A DNA stretch of 64,000 bases, taken from contig PLRU01000073.1 in NCBI GenBank assembly GCA_003164045.1, positions 115,170 to 179,169 of the forward strand, given 5' to 3'. Positions 1 through 9,571 of this stretch are shown here, one piece after another. Made by a program: the position numbers and the translations under genes. This stretch comes from Candidatus Lustribacter telmatis (GTDB lineage: Bacteria; Vulcanimicrobiota; Vulcanimicrobiia; Vulcanimicrobiales; Vulcanimicrobiaceae). Below the pieces are notes generated by a model that saw nothing but the letters and a program-made list of their open reading frames with translations, searched no databases and was not told where the DNA came from. The first letter of the stretch is position 1; each line of letters opens with the position of its first letter.

Positions 1-43
1 GGCCGCGCGGGACCCTGGACCTGAGCCGCGTAACGTTGCCCGC

Positions 44-1060
44 GTGAGTGCTGCAACCGAAACGAAGACCCTCGAACTGAGCGCGGCGTTGATGCCGAAC
101 GAACGCACCGGGCCGATCCTCTCGGGCCGCGTGCAGCCCGAAGGCATCCGCCTGCTCGCGACACCGTGCCACGCCTCGGAAATGTTCTGGCGCCAGCTGA
201 AGTTTTCCGAGTTCGACGTCTCCGAGATGTCGGTCTCATCGCTCGTCATCGCGACGTCGAACGGCCCCACCGAGTGGGTCGCGCTACCGGTGTTCTCGAT
301 GCGCCACTTCTTCCACACCTCGGTGCTCGTGCGCAAAGATGCCGGCATCGAGAAACCGAGCGATCTGCGCGGGAAGCGCATCGGCGTTCCCGAGTACCAG
401 CAAACGTGGGCCGTCTGGAGCCGCGGCATTTTCGCCGACGAATTCGGCGTGCAGCCCAAGGACAACGTCTGGTACATGGAACGCTCGCCGGAAAAGAGCC
501 ACGGCGGTTCGACCGGCTTCGCGCCGCCGCCCGGCGTCGAACTGCACTACATTCCGCCCACGACGAATATGGGCGAGATGATGGTCAAGGGCGAACTCGA
601 CGCAACGCTGCTCTATCTCTCCGGCAGCAGCAACCTGATCGATCGCAGCAACATCAACCTCGAAGAACGCAGCGACATCCGCACGCTCTTCCCCGATCCG
701 GTGGCCGAGGCGAAGCGCTATTATACCAAGACGGGCATGTTCCCGATCAACCACACCGTCGTCGTGCGCCGCTCGCTGCTCGAACGCGAACCCTGGGTCG
801 CGCGCAGCATCTACGACGCGTTCGTGCGCGCAAAGGCCCTGACCAAAAAAGAGCGCGATGCAAACCTCGAACCGTTCGCCGCAACGGGACTGCTTGATCC
901 GGCCGACCGCGCCGCGCTGGCAACCGATCCGATGCCGTACGGCGTCGTCGCAGCCCGCCGCGAACTCGAGACGATCGCGCGTTACGATTACGAACAGGGC
1001 CTAGCGAAACGGCTCGTCAGCCTCGACGAACTCTTCGCGCCGGAGGCGATGAACTTCTAG
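44..1060 (+). CDS. 4,5-dihydroxyphthalate decarboxylase-like protein with periplasmic-binding fold
   Basis: This 338-residue protein begins at a GTG and has no signal peptide, so it should be cytoplasmic. The segment around residues 100-120 (DLRGKRIGVPEYQQTW) is the hinge motif shared by NMT1/SsuA-type binding proteins and by 4,5-dihydroxyphthalate decarboxylases, which reuse this fold as enzymes. Absence of a signal peptide favours the enzyme over a transport protein. Upstream context is outside the window. Its TAG stop is shared in a CTAG with the convergent gene's stop. The substrate cannot be read from the sequence; the family call is an inference from overall pattern. Confidence 0.7.
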   Translation: MSAATETKTLELSAALMPNERTGPILSGRVQPEGIRLLATPCHASEMFWRQLKFSEFDVSEMSVSSLVIATSNGPTEWVALPVFSMRHFFHTSVLVRKDAGIEKPSDLRGKRIGVPEYQQTWAVWSRGIFADEFGVQPKDNVWYMERSPEKSHGGSTGFAPPPGVELHYIPPTTNMGEMMVKGELDATLLYLSGSSNLIDRSNINLEERSDIRTLFPDPVAEAKRYYTKTGMFPINHTVVVRRSLLEREPWVARSIYDAFVRAKALTKKERDANLEPFAATGLLDPADRAALATDPMPYGVVAARRELETIARYDYEQGLAKRLVSLDELFAPEAMNF

Positions 1061-1524
1061 GATTTATCTTTGATGAACTGCGGGCCGGCGGGCTGAACGT
1101 CCTCGGCCCACGGGTCGATGCCGCGGTCATCGAAGCTCTTGTCGATTTGTGACGACCATTCTTGCGGCGGAATGTCGACCACGACGATGGAGCCCTTCGC
1201 AAGTTTTTCGAGCGCGCGCCAGATGTGACGCACGACGATCGCGCGCGTGAACTCGTTGAGGTGCATCCATGGATCGCCGGAAAACAGTTCCATGCGTGTC
1301 TCTTGATCGCGCTTCCAAATCATGTAGCTGGTGAAGATCTCACCATACTGCGAGTGCGGTTCGCCGAGCGCATCGCGCATGCGGTCTTCGAGCAGCGGCT
1401 GGCGGCGCGCGTGCCGGTGCGCGATCCGTTTCGCCGGGCGCTTGCGGGCCCGCAGGACCGCGATTTCTATGCCGATCATCAGCAGCAACGCGACGAGCGC
1501 GATGGCGGCGATGAAAACCGTCAT
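1057..1524 (-). CDS. Hypothetical membrane-anchored protein
   Basis: I do not recognise this 155-residue protein. It starts with one strongly hydrophobic helix (residues about 2-22, FIAAIALVALLLMIGIEIAV) followed by a basic stretch and a soluble domain rich in charged residues, which predicts an N-terminal membrane anchor. I chose the ATG at 1524 because it lies one base after the stop of the response-regulator gene and directly precedes the hydrophobic helix; the open frame further upstream only shadows that gene. Co-transcription with the HD-GYP-like regulator is likely. Confidence 0.65.
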   Translation of the reverse strand: MTVFIAAIALVALLLMIGIEIAVLRARKRPAKRIAHRHARRQPLLEDRMRDALGEPHSQYGEIFTSYMIWKRDQETRMELFSGDPWMHLNEFTRAIVVRHIWRALEKLAKGSIVVVDIPPQEWSSQIDKSFDDRGIDPWAEDVQPAGPQFIKDKS

Positions 1525-1525
1525 T

Positions 1526-2584
1526 TTACGCTCTAGCCGGTACCGGGGGTTCGCCGATGGGAGATTCGACCATGAGCCGCAGCCCCTCGACGACTTCGGG
1601 ATCGAACGTCGTGCCGGACTGCCGGTCGATATACGCCATAGCGGCGTGTTCCGTAAGCGGGGTTGCGCGACCCGCGCCGGGCGGTCCAACGGTCACCGCA
1701 TCGCTAAACGTTTCTGCAACGAGAACGAGCTGCGCGTAGATCGAGATGTTATGCCGATCGAGACCGTCGGGATAGCCGCGCCCGTCGAAGCGTTCGTGAT
1801 GCTGGCGTGCGATGACGGCCGCCAGCTCGACGATACCGGTGCGCTCCTTGGGGAACACTTCACTCGAGCGTTCGGTATGCGGGCCGAGCAGGCGCGCCAT
1901 GTCGGCCGGCACGATCTCCGCGCGGCGCTCGCGCACCGTGCCCGGCAGCGCCAGCATGCCGATATCGTAGACGCGCGCCGCGATGCCGAAGCGCCGGGCC
2001 TCGTCGTGGCCGATCGCGCTCGCGCGGTGCGCGATCTTTGCCGCGATGCCGGCAACCTTGACCATGCGCCGCGAGAGGTTCGGATCGACCAGGTTCGCCG
2101 TGTGCAGCAAACCGTAGATCAGCTGGATCTCGCGCTCTTCGAGCTGCGTCGCGAGCGTCTTCATCTGTTCGATGACTTGGGTCGTGTTGTTGGCATCGTT
2201 GCGCCGCATGACTTGCAGCGAGAGCGCGTTGCGGGCGATGCACAGGTAGGACGCCGGGTCGATCGGCTTCTCGATCACGTTGTAGACGCCGTACTCGTAT
2301 GCCGCGCGCCGGACGTCTTTGTCGCCGTTGGCGACGAGCAGAATCACGGGCACGTCGCGCCGGCCGGAGAGCAGATGAACCTGCTTGAGGAAGGCCATTC
2401 CGCCGTCGGGGATGCCGTCATCAACGACCAGCACGTCGATTTTCTGGTCGACGTAGACCTTTGATGCCGCTGCGGGGTCGCCGAAGAGGCCCAAGCGTAC
2501 GCCCGGGATCGTCTCAAGGATCCGTTGATGATGTCCTAAATCCGCCTCGGTCTCTTCGAGAACGAGGATGGTCATCACGTCCAT
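1526..2584 (-). CDS. Response regulator with degenerate HD-GYP output domain
   Basis: The 352-residue protein has a receiver domain (residues about 1-120; phosphoacceptor Asp55 in VLVVDD, conserved Lys106 in EKP) and a C-terminal HD-GYP domain, the family that hydrolyses cyclic di-GMP. The GYP part is intact (HHERFDGRGYP, 262-272), but the HD dyad is YD at 206-207 (VYDIGM instead of HDIGK) and the later FDAL-type metal residue is altered (ETFSDAV). Loss of the first metal-binding His suggests a catalytically weak or non-catalytic domain. It is followed by a membrane protein one base away. The 109-bp upstream gap shows no cyclic di-GMP riboswitch consensus. Confidence 0.85.
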   Translation of the reverse strand: MDVMTILVLEETEADLGHHQRILETIPGVRLGLFGDPAAASKVYVDQKIDVLVVDDGIPDGGMAFLKQVHLLSGRRDVPVILLVANGDKDVRRAAYEYGVYNVIEKPIDPASYLCIARNALSLQVMRRNDANNTTQVIEQMKTLATQLEEREIQLIYGLLHTANLVDPNLSRRMVKVAGIAAKIAHRASAIGHDEARRFGIAARVYDIGMLALPGTVRERRAEIVPADMARLLGPHTERSSEVFPKERTGIVELAAVIARQHHERFDGRGYPDGLDRHNISIYAQLVLVAETFSDAVTVGPPGAGRATPLTEHAAMAYIDRQSGTTFDPEVVEGLRLMVESPIGEPPVPARA

Positions 2585-2693
2585 CGGGGCACCTGGTACA
2601 CAACCATTAAAGCGGGCGCATTAGTCGCCTGGTAAGCTCCTCCTCCGGCGATGCGTAAGCAAGCGGCACGGAGGCCGTTAAGAGTTGGTGCCG

Positions 2694-3710
2694 CTACGTT
2701 ACGGCAATGTAACGAATCGGATCGGGTCCGGCTTCGCGCCGCACGCGGCCGATCGCCTCCAGGTGGTGCAAGTGCGCAATCGTCTCCGCCACGGCAAACT
2801 GCTGGTGCCAGTCCCCGAGATCGGTGAACGAGCGATTCCGGCGCGTCCAGGGCAGCCGCATAGCGATCTCTCCGGCACTCGCGGCGCCGCCCTCGAGCGC
2901 TGCGAGCACTTGAGCATCGCGCTGCCCGGTGTGGGCAATCAGCTCGTCAACCCGCCGGTCGAAATCCGGAAACGGCTCGCCGTGCGCTGGGAGCGCTCCG
3001 GCCGGGCCGCGGCCGCGTACTTTCTCGAGCGATGCCAGGTAGTCGCCGAGCGGGTCGCCCTCGTGCCCGCGCCACATGCCGACGTGCGGGGTGATCGGAT
3101 CGAGCACGTGGTCGCCGCTCAATATGCGCGAGCTGCGCGTGTCGACGAAGCACATGTGTCCGGGCGAATGGCCGGGCGTCCAAACCGCCTCTAGGCGTCC
3201 GATCCGGTCTCCGTCGGCAATCGTACGCGTCGGCTCCATCACTTCCCAGCGTCCGGCAAAGCCTTCGTCATCGATCTCGCGGGGCGCGAACCCGTTGCGC
3301 GCGAGCCAGGCATCGGCCGCGCGGTCGTTCGCGACGCGGCTCTGCGCGAAGCCCTCTGCGCGCTTCCAATCGCGCTCGCTCATCAGCAATTCGGGCACGC
3401 CGGCTCGCCGCAGCGTCGCGGCCAACCCATAGTGATCGAAGTGGTGATGGGTGATCACCACGCGCCGCACGTCGGAGAGCGCATGACCCAGCGCGTGCAA
3501 ACCGGCGTGCATCGCGGCCAGAACGTCGTCGGCCTTCCAGCCGCAGTCGACGACCGTGAGGCCGCCGTCATCTTCGAGCACGTACCCGTTGATGTAGCGC
3601 AACGGATTCCCGGCCATCGGTAACCGAATCTGACCGATCCCCTCGCCGAGATTGCTCGCCGCCTGAATCGCTGCCTCGCTGCTGCTCACATCTCTGAGGT
3701 CCGCTGCCAT
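2694..3710 (-). CDS. MBL-fold metallohydrolase (LACTB2-like)
   Basis: The protein has 338 residues. The metal motif H-x-H-x-D-H is clear at 88-93 (HHHFDH), followed by the distal GHSPGH motif and an aspartate in SGDH, all typical of the metallo-beta-lactamase superfamily. The last 90 residues resemble the winged-helix C-terminus of LACTB2-type hydrolases. No signal peptide is seen, so it should act in the cytoplasm. Candidate reactions include thioester, lactone or RNA hydrolysis; the substrate cannot be named. It is monocistronic and divergent from the FAD-domain gene at 3776. Confidence 0.85.
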   Translation of the reverse strand: MAADLRDVSSSEAAIQAASNLGEGIGQIRLPMAGNPLRYINGYVLEDDGGLTVVDCGWKADDVLAAMHAGLHALGHALSDVRRVVITHHHFDHYGLAATLRRAGVPELLMSERDWKRAEGFAQSRVANDRAADAWLARNGFAPREIDDEGFAGRWEVMEPTRTIADGDRIGRLEAVWTPGHSPGHMCFVDTRSSRILSGDHVLDPITPHVGMWRGHEGDPLGDYLASLEKVRGRGPAGALPAHGEPFPDFDRRVDELIAHTGQRDAQVLAALEGGAASAGEIAMRLPWTRRNRSFTDLGDWHQQFAVAETIAHLHHLEAIGRVRREAGPDPIRYIAVT

Positions 3711-3775
3711 GAGGCTTCGTACCTTTCGACGAGCGTGGCTGGGTCAGCGCATCCCCCGCGTTGAACAACGTCGTA

Positions 3776-4573
3776 ATGGAAGCGTCGAAAGTCGCTCGGC
3801 CGCGTCACTTACGCGAAGCCCTCGGTCTTGCATTCGTGCACCGCGGCCGCATTCAATGGCGCGCCGGCCGCAGCGGATTTCTCGGCGTGGAATACGCCGG
3901 CGACGGCGACGGCATCATCGTCGATGTGGGCGACGTGCCGGATTTTCGTGAGATTCAAAGCGATCGGCACGGGCTGAAGATCGGCGCGTTCGCCGATATC
4001 GAAAACGTCGCGCGCGAACCGCTGATCCGCAGCGCGCTGGGCGACGCGCCGTTCGGTCCCGAAGCCGCGCGCTTCCGCCTCGCCGCGCTCGGCGCGCAGT
4101 TGATCGTCGCCGGAATGGGCTCGACGCGCACGACGCGACTCGACACGCTCGGTTCGCGCTCGTTGCCGGACAACGAAATTCCGCTCGCCGTTACGCTCAA
4201 GGCCGATCTTCCGAAAGTGGCGTTTGCCGACCGGCGCATCCGCCGCAAAGACGGCGTGGCCACGTTCGAACTGCGCATTTTTGTCGCGCTCGCGCTCTCG
4301 GGCATGCATCGCGTCGGGACGGCCACGATCGCCTACACGCTCGACGACGGTCCACCGGTCGCGCTCACCGAGGTAGCCGAAGCGCTCACCGGGGCGATGA
4401 TCGCGAAGGGCACCTTTGCCGGGGCCGCGCGCCACGCGGCAGATGCGTTCCGCGGCGACGATGAGAAAACGAGCGTCGTGCGCCGCACGATCATTCCGCT
4501 CGTCCTCTCCGCGCTCAAAGAGGCCTACGATTCCTCGCGCGCGAGCGAGCCGCCGCCGAGGGCGAGACGCTAG
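3776..4573 (+). CDS. FAD-binding subunit-like protein (CoxM/xanthine dehydrogenase FAD-domain family), divergent
   Basis: This 265-residue protein has the length and general layout of the medium, FAD-binding subunit of molybdenum hydroxylases: an N-terminal ARPRHLREAL segment, a mid region with ALGAQLIVAGMGSTRTTRLDTLG, and a C-terminal CO-dehydrogenase-flavoprotein-like domain. The usual glycine-rich FAD loop (AGGTDL type) is poorly preserved, and neither the molybdenum nor the iron-sulfur subunit is next to it. I placed the start at ATG 3776; an in-frame TTG at 3761 is possible. Its stop shares a CTAG with the convergent small gene. Function is uncertain. Confidence 0.5.
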   Translation: MEASKVARPRHLREALGLAFVHRGRIQWRAGRSGFLGVEYAGDGDGIIVDVGDVPDFREIQSDRHGLKIGAFADIENVAREPLIRSALGDAPFGPEAARFRLAALGAQLIVAGMGSTRTTRLDTLGSRSLPDNEIPLAVTLKADLPKVAFADRRIRRKDGVATFELRIFVALALSGMHRVGTATIAYTLDDGPPVALTEVAEALTGAMIAKGTFAGAARHAADAFRGDDEKTSVVRRTIIPLVLSALKEAYDSSRASEPPPRARR

Positions 4574-4785
4574 GCGCTATACTCGGCGTGGATGCCCTTG
4601 CCGGCGGGCTGCAGCGCGCCCGGGGTGAGTGCACCCGATTCCAGCTGTCCGCGCAGGTTGGCGAGTACGGCCGCATCGGTTCCCGGCGTCGCGACGACCT
4701 TGGGCGTGTCTTGGCTCGCGCGCAGCTGGTCCGACGGCGCGCTGAAATTGTAATCCGAGTTGTTGAGGACCAGGTTCTGGACCAT
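4570..4785 (-). CDS. Small hypothetical protein (71 aa)
   Basis: I do not recognise this protein. It is polar and has no membrane segment or cysteine. It follows the other small gene (4789-5010) by three bases, suggesting a two-gene unit, and its stop overlaps the stop of the FAD-domain gene by four bases. The composition (Gly, Ala, Asp, Asn) is that of a real soluble peptide rather than a GC-rich shadow frame. Confidence 0.5.
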   Translation of the reverse strand: MVQNLVLNNSDYNFSAPSDQLRASQDTPKVVATPGTDAAVLANLRGQLESGALTPGALQPAGKGIHAEYSA

Positions 4786-4788
4786 CGG

Positions 4789-5010
4789 CTAGCTGCTCGC
4801 GTCCAGCCCGATTCCGATGCCGAAGCCAACGCCCACGCCGCCCGGATTCCCGGCGACCAGCTGGCTCTTGACCTCATTCAATTGGTGCCCAATGCTCCCC
4901 GGCGGCGCCTTGGGGGCGGGCGTGTTCAGCTCGGAGACGGTCGAATCGCTGAAACTCGCCGTGGCGTATCCGCCGGCGGGCGCGTTGTTGTTCACGGCAT
5001 TGAGCGGCAT
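4789..5010 (-). CDS. Small hypothetical protein (73 aa), glycine-rich tail
   Basis: I do not recognise this protein. It contains PPGSIGHQLNEVKSQLVAGN followed by a GVGVGFGIGIG tail. Starting at ATG 5010 leaves 59 bp for divergent promoters with the small membrane protein at 5070; a longer form from 5055 is possible. It precedes the 71-residue gene by three bases. Confidence 0.45.
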   Translation of the reverse strand: MPLNAVNNNAPAGGYATASFSDSTVSELNTPAPKAPPGSIGHQLNEVKSQLVAGNPGGVGVGFGIGIGLDASS

Positions 5011-5069
5011 GGGGGAGTGTTCGACCCGCCACGCAGGGTTCCGTTTTTGACCCACCGCAACGGTCGGCC

Positions 5070-5249
5070 ATGGAAGAATTCCTCGGGCACCTGATCCACT
5101 TCGCGCTGTGGGCTTTCTTCGTCATCTTCGCCTTCGCGATCGTGGGCGTGGTCGCCGTGATCCGCTGGATCGCCGGCCTCATCAATCGCACCGAAACGGC
5201 CGTCGGCACCGGCATCCACAACGCCGAAAACGTCCTACATAAGCACTAA
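5070..5249 (+). CDS. Small single-pass membrane protein (59 aa)
   Basis: This 59-codon gene encodes a hydrophobic protein with one long transmembrane helix, roughly residues 8-36 ([20 protein letters not shown]), then a polar tail ending in HKH. The continuous apolar helix and acidic N-terminus argue for a real membrane peptide. No family is recognised. Its TAA stop overlaps the stop of the convergent cysN-cysC gene. Confidence 0.5.
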   Translation: MEEFLGHLIHFALWAFFVIFAFAIVGVVAVIRWIAGLINRTETAVGTGIHNAENVLHKH

Positions 5250-7084
5250 ATAGAGTAACTCAGCAGCGCTTCTTTTGCCGTAGCGGCATGGACGAGGTAC
5301 TCCACGACCGCCGAGACGCTGGTGTCGACGGGGGATGCGTTCGTATCCACGAGGAGCTCGGGATGCTCGGGCTCTTCGTAGGGGGCCGAGACGCCGGTGA
5401 AATCGGGCAGGTCACCGGCTCGCGCTTTCGCGTAGTGGCCTTTGACGTCGCGCGATTCGCACGTCTCGACGCTCGCGCGGACGTAGATCTCGTGGAACGC
5501 GCCGTGTGCGGCCGCGCGTGCCGCGGCGCGATCGGAGGCGTGCGGTGAGATCGTGCTGGCGATGACGATCGCGCCGGCATCGGCGAAGAGCGCGGCGACC
5601 TCGCCCACGCGGCGGATGTTCTCTTGCCGATCTTCGCGCGAAAAACGCAGATCGCGGTTGAGTCCGGAGCGGACGTTGTCGCCGTCGAGCACGTACACGA
5701 AATATCCGCGCGCGAAGAGTTCGCGTTCCACCGCCATCGCGATCGTCGACTTGCCGCTCCCCGGCAAGCCCGTGAACCAGGCAACGAGTCCGCGGTAGCC
5801 GTTGCGATGCGCGCGGGCTCCGCTCGAGATGAGATGCCCGGCCAGCACGAGGTTATCGGCACGCTGGCCGCTCGCGGGTTCGACGTGCGCCAGCTTTCCG
5901 CCGCCGACGACTTCGCCGGCACGCAGCAGCACGCAGCGCGCGTCGGCCTCCGCCGCAACGCTGCGCGCGGCGCGCAGCCGTAACGCGAACGCCGTGTGGC
6001 GCGACGACTCGTCGGGCTGTACTTTATCGAGGATGCCGAGATCGATCGTCTCGTCGATGCCCGCGATCGTCACCGCGACTTCCGCGCGGCCGACTTTGAG
6101 CTGCAGCGTCTCGCCGACGCGGGGGGGCGACGCGGAGAGCCAGAAAAACACGCCGTCGAAGGCGGACGTCGCCAACATTCCGGGTTGATCCGCATGCGTC
6201 ACCACATCGCCGCGATCGATGAACACCGGATCCTCGAACGTCAGCCCGACGGCCTCACCCGCACGCGCGGGAGAGCCGTCTTCGGGAAACCGTTTGATGC
6301 CGCGCACGCGCGTCGTCGCACCGCTCGGTGCAATGCGCACGCGGTCGCCCGGCGCAATCGTGCCCGCAACGACGTTGCCGACCGAGATGCGCTCGTCGTC
6401 GCTGAACCGGTAGACGTCGGCAATGTCGAAGCGCAGCGCGCGATCCGCGAGCGGCGCGGCCGGGTGCAGCGCAACGAGCACGTCGATCAGCGTCGGGCCG
6501 GCGTACCAGGCGGTGCGTTCCGAGCGATTGACGACGTTGTCGCCATCGCGCGCGGAGACCGGCACGATCGCGCGCAGCGGCTTACCGGCTGTTTCGAGCA
6601 CGGAGCGAATATCGCGGCTGATCTGCGCGAAGCGCTGCTCCGCGTCGGGCACGGAATCGATCTTGTTGACGACGACGATGATCTCGGGGACGTCCAGCAG
6701 CCGCAGCAGATACGCGTGGCGGTAGGTCTGATCGGCGATGCCCTCGAGCGCGTCGATGACGAGGATTCCGACGTCGGCGTCGGCCGCGCCGCTCATCATG
6801 TTCTTGATGAATTCGCGATGACCGGGCGTGTCGATGATGACGATGCGCCGGCCGCCGTAGTGCATCCATACGCGCGTGGTTTCGATCGTGATCGCTTGAT
6901 CGCGTTCTTCTTGCGCCGCATCGACGGCGAACGACCATTCGACGGCGAGACCGCGGCGTTCGCTCGAGGCAAGGATCTCTTCCGCCTTGCCTTCGGCGAG
7001 GCTGCCGGTATCGTATAAAAGGCGACCGATAAGCGTGGATTTGCCGTGGTCGACGTGACCGGTAATTGCAACGCGAAGGTCCAT
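5246..7084 (-). CDS. cysNC: Bifunctional sulfate adenylyltransferase large subunit / APS kinase
   Basis: The 612-residue fusion activates sulfate. The N-terminal GTPase half is CysN: G1 GHVDHGKS near residue 9, G3 DTPGH, G4 NKID and a following VSARDGDN, then two beta-barrel domains. The C-terminal half is adenylylsulfate kinase: P-loop GLPGSGKST at about 439-447, DGDNVR, and the ISPH serine segment. CysN with CysD makes APS; the kinase makes PAPS. This CysNC (NodQ-like) order is well known. The start overlaps the cysD stop by one base (TAATG). It is the last gene of the attenuator-controlled sulfate operon that starts at 12406. Confidence 0.95.
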   Translation of the reverse strand: MDLRVAITGHVDHGKSTLIGRLLYDTGSLAEGKAEEILASSERRGLAVEWSFAVDAAQEERDQAITIETTRVWMHYGGRRIVIIDTPGHREFIKNMMSGAADADVGILVIDALEGIADQTYRHAYLLRLLDVPEIIVVVNKIDSVPDAEQRFAQISRDIRSVLETAGKPLRAIVPVSARDGDNVVNRSERTAWYAGPTLIDVLVALHPAAPLADRALRFDIADVYRFSDDERISVGNVVAGTIAPGDRVRIAPSGATTRVRGIKRFPEDGSPARAGEAVGLTFEDPVFIDRGDVVTHADQPGMLATSAFDGVFFWLSASPPRVGETLQLKVGRAEVAVTIAGIDETIDLGILDKVQPDESSRHTAFALRLRAARSVAAEADARCVLLRAGEVVGGGKLAHVEPASGQRADNLVLAGHLISSGARAHRNGYRGLVAWFTGLPGSGKSTIAMAVERELFARGYFVYVLDGDNVRSGLNRDLRFSREDRQENIRRVGEVAALFADAGAIVIASTISPHASDRAAARAAAHGAFHEIYVRASVETCESRDVKGHYAKARAGDLPDFTGVSAPYEEPEHPELLVDTNASPVDTSVSAVVEYLVHAATAKEALLSYSI

Positions 7085-7878
7085 TACATGTACCCCCCCG
7101 CGCGTAGCCGTTCGAACGATGCTTCGCTCTCGTTATCCATCGTGCGGCCGGCCCGTTCGGGGACGCGCGTCGCGCGAAGTTCTTCGATGATCTCCTCGAT
7201 CGTCGAGGCGTTGCTGTCGATCGGAACGGTGATGTTCTTTTCGCCGAGCGAGCGATAGCGCTTACCGTCGCGCGCGAGATAGAGCGGCACGTACGGGATG
7301 TTCTCGCGCAGCGTGTACTCCCAGATATCCAGCTCCGTCCACGACAGCAGCGGATGGACGCGCAGGTGCGCGCCGTCGGGCACGCTCGTCGTGTAATAGC
7401 CCCAGAATTCGGGCGGTTGTTCCTTTACGTCCCAGGTGCCGTCGATGCGGCGCGGGCTGAAGACGCGCTCTTTGGCACGCATCGCCTGTTCGTCGCGGCG
7501 GATGCCCACTATCACGGCGTCGAACTTCTGCTCGCGCAGCATCGTGCGCAGGCCTTCGGTCTTGCGCGCGGCGGCGCGCGTGGCGGGCGGCAGCGTCTGA
7601 TCCACTTCGCTCTCCGGCGGACAGATCTGCGCGAAATAGTCGAGCTGCCACTTTTCGATCAGCTCGTCGCGAAAAGTATAGACTTCCGGCAGTTCCATAT
7701 GCGTTTCGAGGAGCACCATCGGAAACGGAACGCGGCCGAGAAACGCCTTGCGCGCCATCCAGAGCAGTGCGGTCGAATCTTTGCCGATCGACCACAGCAT
7801 GCACGGCTTCGTGCTTGCGCGATATGCCTCGCGCAAGATGGTGATGGTCTCAGCCTCCAGGCGGTCCAGGGAATCCAA
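7084..7878 (-). CDS. cysD: Sulfate adenylyltransferase subunit 2 (ATP sulfurylase small subunit)
   Basis: The 264-residue protein has the PP-loop motif SIGKDST near residue 30 used to adenylate sulfate with ATP, and the CysD signatures [16 protein letters not shown] and [14 protein letters not shown]. It pairs with the downstream cysNC product to form APS in the cytoplasm. It is shorter than the usual CysD (about 300 residues). It lies two bases after the permease gene cysW, so it belongs to the same transcript. Confidence 0.95.
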   Translation of the reverse strand: MDSLDRLEAETITILREAYRASTKPCMLWSIGKDSTALLWMARKAFLGRVPFPMVLLETHMELPEVYTFRDELIEKWQLDYFAQICPPESEVDQTLPPATRAAARKTEGLRTMLREQKFDAVIVGIRRDEQAMRAKERVFSPRRIDGTWDVKEQPPEFWGYYTTSVPDGAHLRVHPLLSWTELDIWEYTLRENIPYVPLYLARDGKRYRSLGEKNITVPIDSNASTIEEIIEELRATRVPERAGRTMDNESEASFERLRAGGYM

Positions 7879-7880
7879 GG

Positions 7881-8765
7881 TTAGCGTCTCGTTTCGATGA
7901 TGTGATTCGGTTGGTGGCGCGCTTCGATGACCGAGCGCGCTAGGGTGAGGCCGATGACGAGGAGCGCGAGGGCTCCGGCCAGCGTGAACGCCCCGACGAG
8001 ATTATCTTCGTTATACAGGATATCGATGTGCAGCGGAAGCGTGCTGGTCAATCCGCGGATATTCCCAGAAATGACCGACACGGCGCCGAATTCGCCCAGC
8101 GCGCGGGCGTTGCAGAGCAGCAGACCGTTGAGGATCGCCCAGCGCGCGCGCGGGAACGTGACGAGCGCGAACGTCTGCCAGAGCGTCGCCCCGAGGCCGA
8201 GCGCCGCTTCTTCTAGTTCGGGGCCGGTTTCACTCATCAACGCGATCGTTTCGCGCGCGACATATGGGAACGTCACGAAAATCGTAGCGAGAATGATGCC
8301 GGGCGGCGCGAACGCGATCTTCCAGCCGTGGGCCGCGAACCAAGCGCCCAGCGGCGCGTTGGTCCCGAAGCATAACAGCAATGCGAGGCCGGCGACGACC
8401 GGCGAAACGGTCAGCGGCAAATCGATGATCGCAAGGAGCAGCGCTTTGCCGGGGAAGCGGTACTTGGTCAGCGTCCAGCCGGCCAGCACGCCGAACGTGC
8501 CGTTTACCGCGACGGTGACGAGCGCCGTCAGGCCGGTCAGCGCGATTGCCGCCCGCGCGTACGGATCGGCAAAGGTTGCCGCCGCCGCAGGCCAGCCGGC
8601 GCGCAGCGCTTCGTAGGCGATCGAGACGAGCGGCAAGAGCACGAAGAACCCGAGCAGCAGCGCGACGCCCCCGATCGCCAAGCGGTCCACCGCCCGCAAC
8701 CCTTCGCGCTGCGGCGCGTCGCGCGCGATGGCCGCATCCAGGCCGCGCAGTTCGAAGGCCGTCAT
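7881..8765 (-). CDS. cysW: Sulfate ABC transporter permease
   Basis: The 294-residue membrane protein has six predicted helices and the CysW/ModB-type EAA loop (ELEEAALGLGATLWQTF, then PRARWAILNG). It pairs with CysT to form the inner-membrane channel of the sulfate/thiosulfate importer. Its ATG overlaps the cysT stop in ATGA. Sulfate enters through it to CysD/CysNC encoded next on the same transcript. Confidence 0.93.
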   Translation of the reverse strand: MTAFELRGLDAAIARDAPQREGLRAVDRLAIGGVALLLGFFVLLPLVSIAYEALRAGWPAAAATFADPYARAAIALTGLTALVTVAVNGTFGVLAGWTLTKYRFPGKALLLAIIDLPLTVSPVVAGLALLLCFGTNAPLGAWFAAHGWKIAFAPPGIILATIFVTFPYVARETIALMSETGPELEEAALGLGATLWQTFALVTFPRARWAILNGLLLCNARALGEFGAVSVISGNIRGLTSTLPLHIDILYNEDNLVGAFTLAGALALLVIGLTLARSVIEARHQPNHIIETRR

Positions 8766-9571
8766 GCAGCGGTCCGTGCGGCGAGCATGCGTCGCTGGAG
8801 CGCGTTGATCGTCAGCAGCATGAGGAACGAAACGACCAGGGACACGAGCGCCACCGCAGCGGCACCCGAGAAATCATACTGCTCGAGCCGCGTAACGATG
8901 ATCAGCGGCACGATCTCGGTTTTACCCGGCATGTTGCCGGCGATGAAGATGACCGATCCATATTCGCCCAGCGTGCGCGCGAGCGCCAGCGCAAAACCGG
9001 TAAGGAACGCAGGCGCGACCAGCGGCAACGTGATGCGCCGCAGAATCGTAAACGGCGTTGCGCCGAGCGACGCTGCGGCCTGCGCGTATTCGCGCGGCAG
9101 CGCGGCAATGACCGGCTGCACGGTGCGCACGACGAACGGCATCCCGACGAACGCGAGCGCCAGCACGATGCCGGCCGGGGTATACGCCACCGCGATGCCG
9201 TGCTGCGCGAGCCACGCACCGATCCATCCGTGCGGTCCGTAGAGCGTGGCTAGCGTGATCCCGGTGACGGCCGGCGGTAACGCGAACGGTACGTCGACCA
9301 GCGCGTCGAGGATGCGCATTCCGGGCGACGGATAACGCACGAGCACCACGGCGATCGCGGCTCCGGCAACGACGTCGATCAGCGAGGCGAGGATCGCCGC
9401 GCCGAAGCTGAGCCGATATGCCGCCAGCGCGCTGTGCGAAAACGCGGTCGCGAGAAAACCCGCCGGCGTGATGCCGTTAAGCGTCAAGACCAGCGCCCCA
9501 AGCGGAACAACGACGACGATCGCGACGATCATCATCGTTATGCCCAGTGCGAGTCCACGCCCCGGAATCAT
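8762..9571 (-). CDS. cysT: Sulfate ABC transporter permease
   Basis: This 269-residue permease has six helices and the EAA motif REYAQAAASLGATPFTILRR. I placed the start at ATG 9571 (MIPGRGLALG), where it overlaps the stop of the binding-protein gene in ATGA; the longer open frame upstream is a shadow of that gene. It forms the sulfate channel with CysW and is energised by CysA. Confidence 0.93.
   Translation of the reverse strand: MIPGRGLALGITMMIVAIVVVVPLGALVLTLNGITPAGFLATAFSHSALAAYRLSFGAAILASLIDVVAGAAIAVVLVRYPSPGMRILDALVDVPFALPPAVTGITLATLYGPHGWIGAWLAQHGIAVAYTPAGIVLALAFVGMPFVVRTVQPVIAALPREYAQAAASLGATPFTILRRITLPLVAPAFLTGFALALARTLGEYGSVIFIAGNMPGKTEIVPLIIVTRLEQYDFSGAAAVALVSLVVSFLMLLTINALQRRMLAARTAA

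Noticed and set aside
2585-2693. Cyclic di-GMP riboswitch before the HD-GYP regulator
   Set aside because: The core consensus is absent on both strands; only a weak CCTCCG/CGGAGG stem is seen.
4992-5219. Minus-strand 75-residue ORF opposite the 59-residue membrane protein
   Set aside because: It is His/Asp-rich low-complexity sequence of shadow type, while the plus frame gives a clean transmembrane helix.
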